Positions 6,132 to 8,432 of a DNA stretch of 8,432 nucleotides are shown here, piece after piece. Source of the DNA: CAZQYC01 sp043746555 (GTDB lineage Bacteria > Pseudomonadota > Gammaproteobacteria > Steroidobacterales > Steroidobacteraceae); the NCBI GenBank assembly GCA_043746555.1, contig JAYTQU010000124.1:1-8432 (forward strand). The letters are read 5' to 3'. The notes under the pieces were generated by a model, which made no database searches, was not told the origin of the DNA, and was given only the letters and a program-made list of their open reading frames with translations. Made by a program: the position numbers and the translations under genes. Position 1 is the stretch's first letter, and every line of letters begins with the position of its first letter.

Positions 6132-6143
6132 TTCCTGTAGGAA
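6132..6143. promoter_or_regulatory. Palindrome TTCCTGTAGGAA before the patatin gene
   Basis: TTCCT (6132-6136) and AGGAA (6139-6143) form an inverted repeat with a two-base centre. The right arm is the only Shine-Dalgarno-like stretch upstream of the patatin ATG at 6157, but it lies 13 bases away, which is long. The site lies between the divergent peroxiredoxin and patatin genes, so it could be a regulator site for either, or simply a ribosome binding site. I see no convincing sigma-70 promoter in 6046-6156. Confidence 0.3.
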
Positions 6144-6156
6144 CAAGTGACTCACG

Positions 6157-7371
6157 ATGACCGAGGCGCAGACATCGCCCGACTCGCATAACGTCTTGCC
6201 CCGCATCGGACTGGTGCTGCCGGGCGGCGGTGCGCGCGCGGCCTATCAAGTGGGCGTACTGCGCGCAATGGCGGATTTGTTACCGGCGCGCACGCCTAAT
6301 CCGTTTCCGGTGATCGCGGGCACGTCTGCGGGCGCGATCAATGCAACCGAGCTCGCGATTCATGCCGAGCGATTTCGTATCGCGACGGTAAACTTGGAGC
6401 GGGTGTGGCGCAATTTTCAAGTGAGCCAAGTATTTCGCGCGGATGTGTTCAGCATGATTCGCGGCAGCCTGCATTGGTTCTTGGCAATGGTGTCGGGCGG
6501 CTGGTTGGTGCCGCCGCCGAAGTCGCTGTTCGACAATCATCCGTTGCGCGAATTGCTTAATGCGAATTTCGATTTCGACGGCATCAGTCGTTCGATTCAG
6601 AGCGGGCATCTTCAAGCGCTCGCGATTGCAGCGGCGGGTTACTCAAGTTCGAGATCGGTTTCGTTCTTCGAAGGACCGCCCGATAAGCATTCCTGGTATC
6701 GGGTGCGACGCGGCGGCGAAGCCACGAAACTCACGATCGATCACTTGATGGCCAGCGTCGCCGTGCCGTTTCTTTTTCCACCCGTGATGATGGGCAACGA
6801 ATATTTCGGCGACGGTTCGATGCGTCAGGCTACGCCATTCAGCGCCGCAATTCGTTTGGGCGCGGATCGCCTCTTGGTGATCGGCACGCGTAACGATGCG
6901 CGGGTCGAGCGTCGCATGACGCCGCGCAGTCCGAGCTTCGGACAGATATTCGGCTACATGCTCGATGCGTTGTTTTCCGATGGTTTGTATTCTGACCTTG
7001 AGCGGCTCAATCAAATAAACGATTTGCTTCGGCAGATCGGACCGGTGCGCACCGCGCAGTCGGTTCTAAAGCCGGTCGATTTGTTGGTAATACTGCCGAG
7101 CCGCGATTTATCGGAGATCGCGCGCCAACATGCGAATTCGCTGCCGCGCACCTTGCGTGTGTTGTTGCGGACCATGGGCGCGATGAATACCGGCGGCAGC
7201 GAACTGATGAGCTACTTGATGTTTCAAGGTAGTTTTACGCGCGATTTAATCGCGCTCGGCTACAAAGACGCAATGGACCGCAGTGGCGAAATCATGCGTT
7301 TTCTCGGCGGCGAATTTTTACAATCCACCGGCGCTACGCAAACGATGCGCAAACTTCGTTCCAGCACCTAA
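6157..7371 (+). CDS. Patatin-like phospholipase family protein
   Basis: A 404-residue lipid acyl hydrolase of the patatin fold, using a Ser-Asp dyad. The oxyanion-hole motif is GGGAR (23-27) in LVLPGGGARAAYQVG. The nucleophile is Ser57 in Gly-Thr-Ser-Ala-Gly (55-59), and the catalytic Asp is Asp219 in Gly-Asp-Gly-Ser (218-221), where many patatins have Asp-Gly-Gly or Asp-Gly-Ala. There is no signal peptide. A hydrophobic stretch at 104-120 may touch membrane lipid. The region after about 250 is a helical C-terminal extension without a domain I recognise. The likely role is cytoplasmic or inner-membrane-associated phospholipid or acyl-ester hydrolysis; the true substrate is not visible. The ATG at 6157 is chosen because the conserved domain starts at residue 16 and no better in-frame start is nearby. 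trhO starts 19 bases after the stop, so the two are probably co-transcribed. Confidence 0.92.
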   Translation: MTEAQTSPDSHNVLPRIGLVLPGGGARAAYQVGVLRAMADLLPARTPNPFPVIAGTSAGAINATELAIHAERFRIATVNLERVWRNFQVSQVFRADVFSMIRGSLHWFLAMVSGGWLVPPPKSLFDNHPLRELLNANFDFDGISRSIQSGHLQALAIAAAGYSSSRSVSFFEGPPDKHSWYRVRRGGEATKLTIDHLMASVAVPFLFPPVMMGNEYFGDGSMRQATPFSAAIRLGADRLLVIGTRNDARVERRMTPRSPSFGQIFGYMLDALFSDGLYSDLERLNQINDLLRQIGPVRTAQSVLKPVDLLVILPSRDLSEIARQHANSLPRTLRVLLRTMGAMNTGGSELMSYLMFQGSFTRDLIALGYKDAMDRSGEIMRFLGGEFLQSTGATQTMRKLRSST

Positions 7372-7390
7372 ATCCTTTTTCCGACTTTCG

Positions 7391-8338
7391 ATGACCGCGC
7401 TACTCACCGCCGCATTCTATAAATTCGTCGAACTACGCGATTTCGCGCAGCTCAAAGCGCCGTTGCTTGCGTTGTGCGAACAGCGAAGTGTGAAAGGAAC
7501 GGTGTTGCTCGCGAGCGAAGGCATCAACGGTACGATAGCGGGCACGCGCCAAAATGTTTACGCGGTACTAGCGTTTTTGCGCAGCGATTCGCGTCTCGGG
7601 GATTTGATTCACAAAGAATCTCCTGCCAACGAAATGCCGTTCTATCGCATGAAAGTGCGGTTGAAGCGCGAGATCGTTACGCTCGGCGTGCCGGTGGTCA
7701 GTCCGACTAAGATGGCCGGCAAGTACGTCAGGGCCGATGAGTGGAACAAATTACTCGACGACCCCGATGTGGTGTTCGTCGATGTGCGTAACGATTACGA
7801 AGTCGCGCTTGGCACGTTCAATGGTGCGCTCAATCCCAATACCAAAAGTTTTCGCGAACTCCCTCGGTGGGTGCGTTCGCAAAGCGCATTGCGCGACAAA
7901 CCGAAGGTTGCGATGTTTTGCACCGGCGGAATTCGTTGCGAAAAATCCACCGCATTTATGCGCGCTGAAGGGTTCCCGGAAGTTTTTCACCTTGAAGGCG
8001 GAATACTGAAATATTTGGAGACTATTCCCAAGGAGCAAAGTCGTTGGGAAGGAGAGTGCTTTGTATTCGATGAGCGCGTATCGGTGGGTCACGGATTGAC
8101 TCCGGGTCGTTACGAACTCTGCCGCGCCTGTCGTGAACCATTGGGCGACGCAGAACGCGCATCGCCGCTGTTTGTGCGTGGCGTGAGCTGCGCCAAATGT
8201 CACGATGCGAAGTCCGAAATAAAAAAAGAAGGTTTGCGCGAACGACAACGCCAAGTTGAACTCGCCAAGAGTCGCAATCGAATGCACGTTGGCGCGCGTC
8301 ACTCACCAAAGCGGAACAAGCAGAACGGGAATTCCTGA
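7391..8338 (+). CDS. trhO: tRNA uridine(34) hydroxylase, rhodanese-like (YceA family)
   Basis: A 315-residue cytoplasmic enzyme that, in its characterised relatives, hydroxylates uridine 34 of tRNAs in an oxygen-dependent reaction to give 5-hydroxyuridine, the precursor of the cmo5U/mcmo5U wobble modifications. Domains in order: an N-terminal ferredoxin-like UPF0176/acylphosphatase-type domain (about 5-95, with GTVLLASEGINGTIAG at 36-51); a rhodanese domain (about 115-215) whose loop CTGGIRCEKS (177-186) holds catalytic Cys177; and a C-terminal region with two Cys-X2-Cys pairs (244/247 and 267/270), likely a zinc site typical of the family. The tail is basic (287-315). The frame is open upstream to 7283, but that would overlap the patatin gene and the family N-terminus matches the ATG at 7391. 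The leader before it is pyrimidine-rich with no Shine-Dalgarno sequence, so translation may depend on coupling to the upstream gene. Confidence 0.95.
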   Translation: MTALLTAAFYKFVELRDFAQLKAPLLALCEQRSVKGTVLLASEGINGTIAGTRQNVYAVLAFLRSDSRLGDLIHKESPANEMPFYRMKVRLKREIVTLGVPVVSPTKMAGKYVRADEWNKLLDDPDVVFVDVRNDYEVALGTFNGALNPNTKSFRELPRWVRSQSALRDKPKVAMFCTGGIRCEKSTAFMRAEGFPEVFHLEGGILKYLETIPKEQSRWEGECFVFDERVSVGHGLTPGRYELCRACREPLGDAERASPLFVRGVSCAKCHDAKSEIKKEGLRERQRQVELAKSRNRMHVGARHSPKRNKQNGNS

Positions 8339-8353
8339 CGGCTACCAACAAAG

Positions 8354-8388
8354 AGCGCGTTGCGATTCGTAGCGGCGCGGCTGTTTTG
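8354..8388 (+). terminator. Possible weak intrinsic terminator after trhO
   Basis: AGCGCG (8354-8359) can pair with CGC-G-GCT (8376-8382) with one bulged G, followed directly by GTTTTG. The stem is short and the T run has only four bases. Position 15 bases after the trhO stop favours it, but the structure alone is not decisive. Confidence 0.35.
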
Positions 8389-8406
8389 TAACCGGATCGG
8401 TAAACT

Positions 8407-8425
8407 CTATTGCCTTCGCCAATAG
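8407..8425. repeat. Short inverted repeat near the right edge
   Basis: CTATTG (8407-8412) and CAATAG (8420-8425) are exact reverse complements around a seven-base loop. No gene is visible in 8339-8432. The hairpin may belong to a regulatory region beyond the window edge or be chance. Confidence 0.3.
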
Positions 8426-8432
8426 TTGCAGC

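Noticed and set aside
7283..7390. Longer trhO start overlapping the patatin gene
   Set aside because: The 36 extra codons are a shadow of the patatin 3' end, and the TrhO family begins at the later ATG.
7751..8302. 183-codon open frame on the minus strand
   Set aside because: It lies wholly opposite trhO, is Phe/Thr/His-rich without any domain, and is explained by the codon pattern of the real gene.

Overview
The window looks like ordinary chromosomal DNA from a mid-GC gammaproteobacterium. This is inferred from protein style: a TrhO/YceA-type tRNA hydroxylase, a MoxR ATPase paired with a CoxE-like VWA protein, a patatin with GGGARAAYQVG and GTSAG motifs, and a periplasmic penicillin-acylase-family hydrolase. 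I cannot fix the genus. Base composition and codon style look uniform by eye. I see no insertion sequence, phage gene, tRNA, rRNA or CRISPR array.

Layout. Bases 1-180 have no clear gene but hold two inverted repeats. The second is a perfect 10-bp stem running into the ribosome binding site of the next gene. Bases 181-2712 (+) encode a membrane-anchored or exported Ntn hydrolase of the penicillin acylase family. A small acidic orphan protein follows on the minus strand (2759-2962), convergent with the acylase. The spacer at 2963-3206 separates it from a divergently transcribed pair: a MoxR AAA+ ATPase (3207-4088) and a CoxE-like VWA protein (4184-5359). These two are separated by a 95-base spacer that is almost entirely a nested palindrome built from inverted heptamers. 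A second repeat-rich spacer (5360-5493) lies between the VWA gene and a convergent, secreted PrxQ/Bcp-type peroxiredoxin (5494-6045, -). Divergent from the peroxiredoxin, a patatin-like phospholipase (6157-7371, +) and trhO (7391-8338, +) sit 19 bases apart and are probably co-transcribed. A possible terminator follows trhO.

How the genes work together. The MoxR-VWA pair is the one clear functional module. MoxR ATPases with VWA partners act, where studied, as chaperone-like machines that mature or remodel target proteins; the target here is unknown. The other genes are individually recognisable: envelope amide hydrolysis, periplasmic peroxide removal, lipid acyl hydrolysis and tRNA wobble-uridine hydroxylation. 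They do not form an obvious pathway. The least explained features are in the spacers: several well-formed inverted repeats, especially at 146-175, 4093-4178 and 5370-5490. I found no convincing new multi-gene system.
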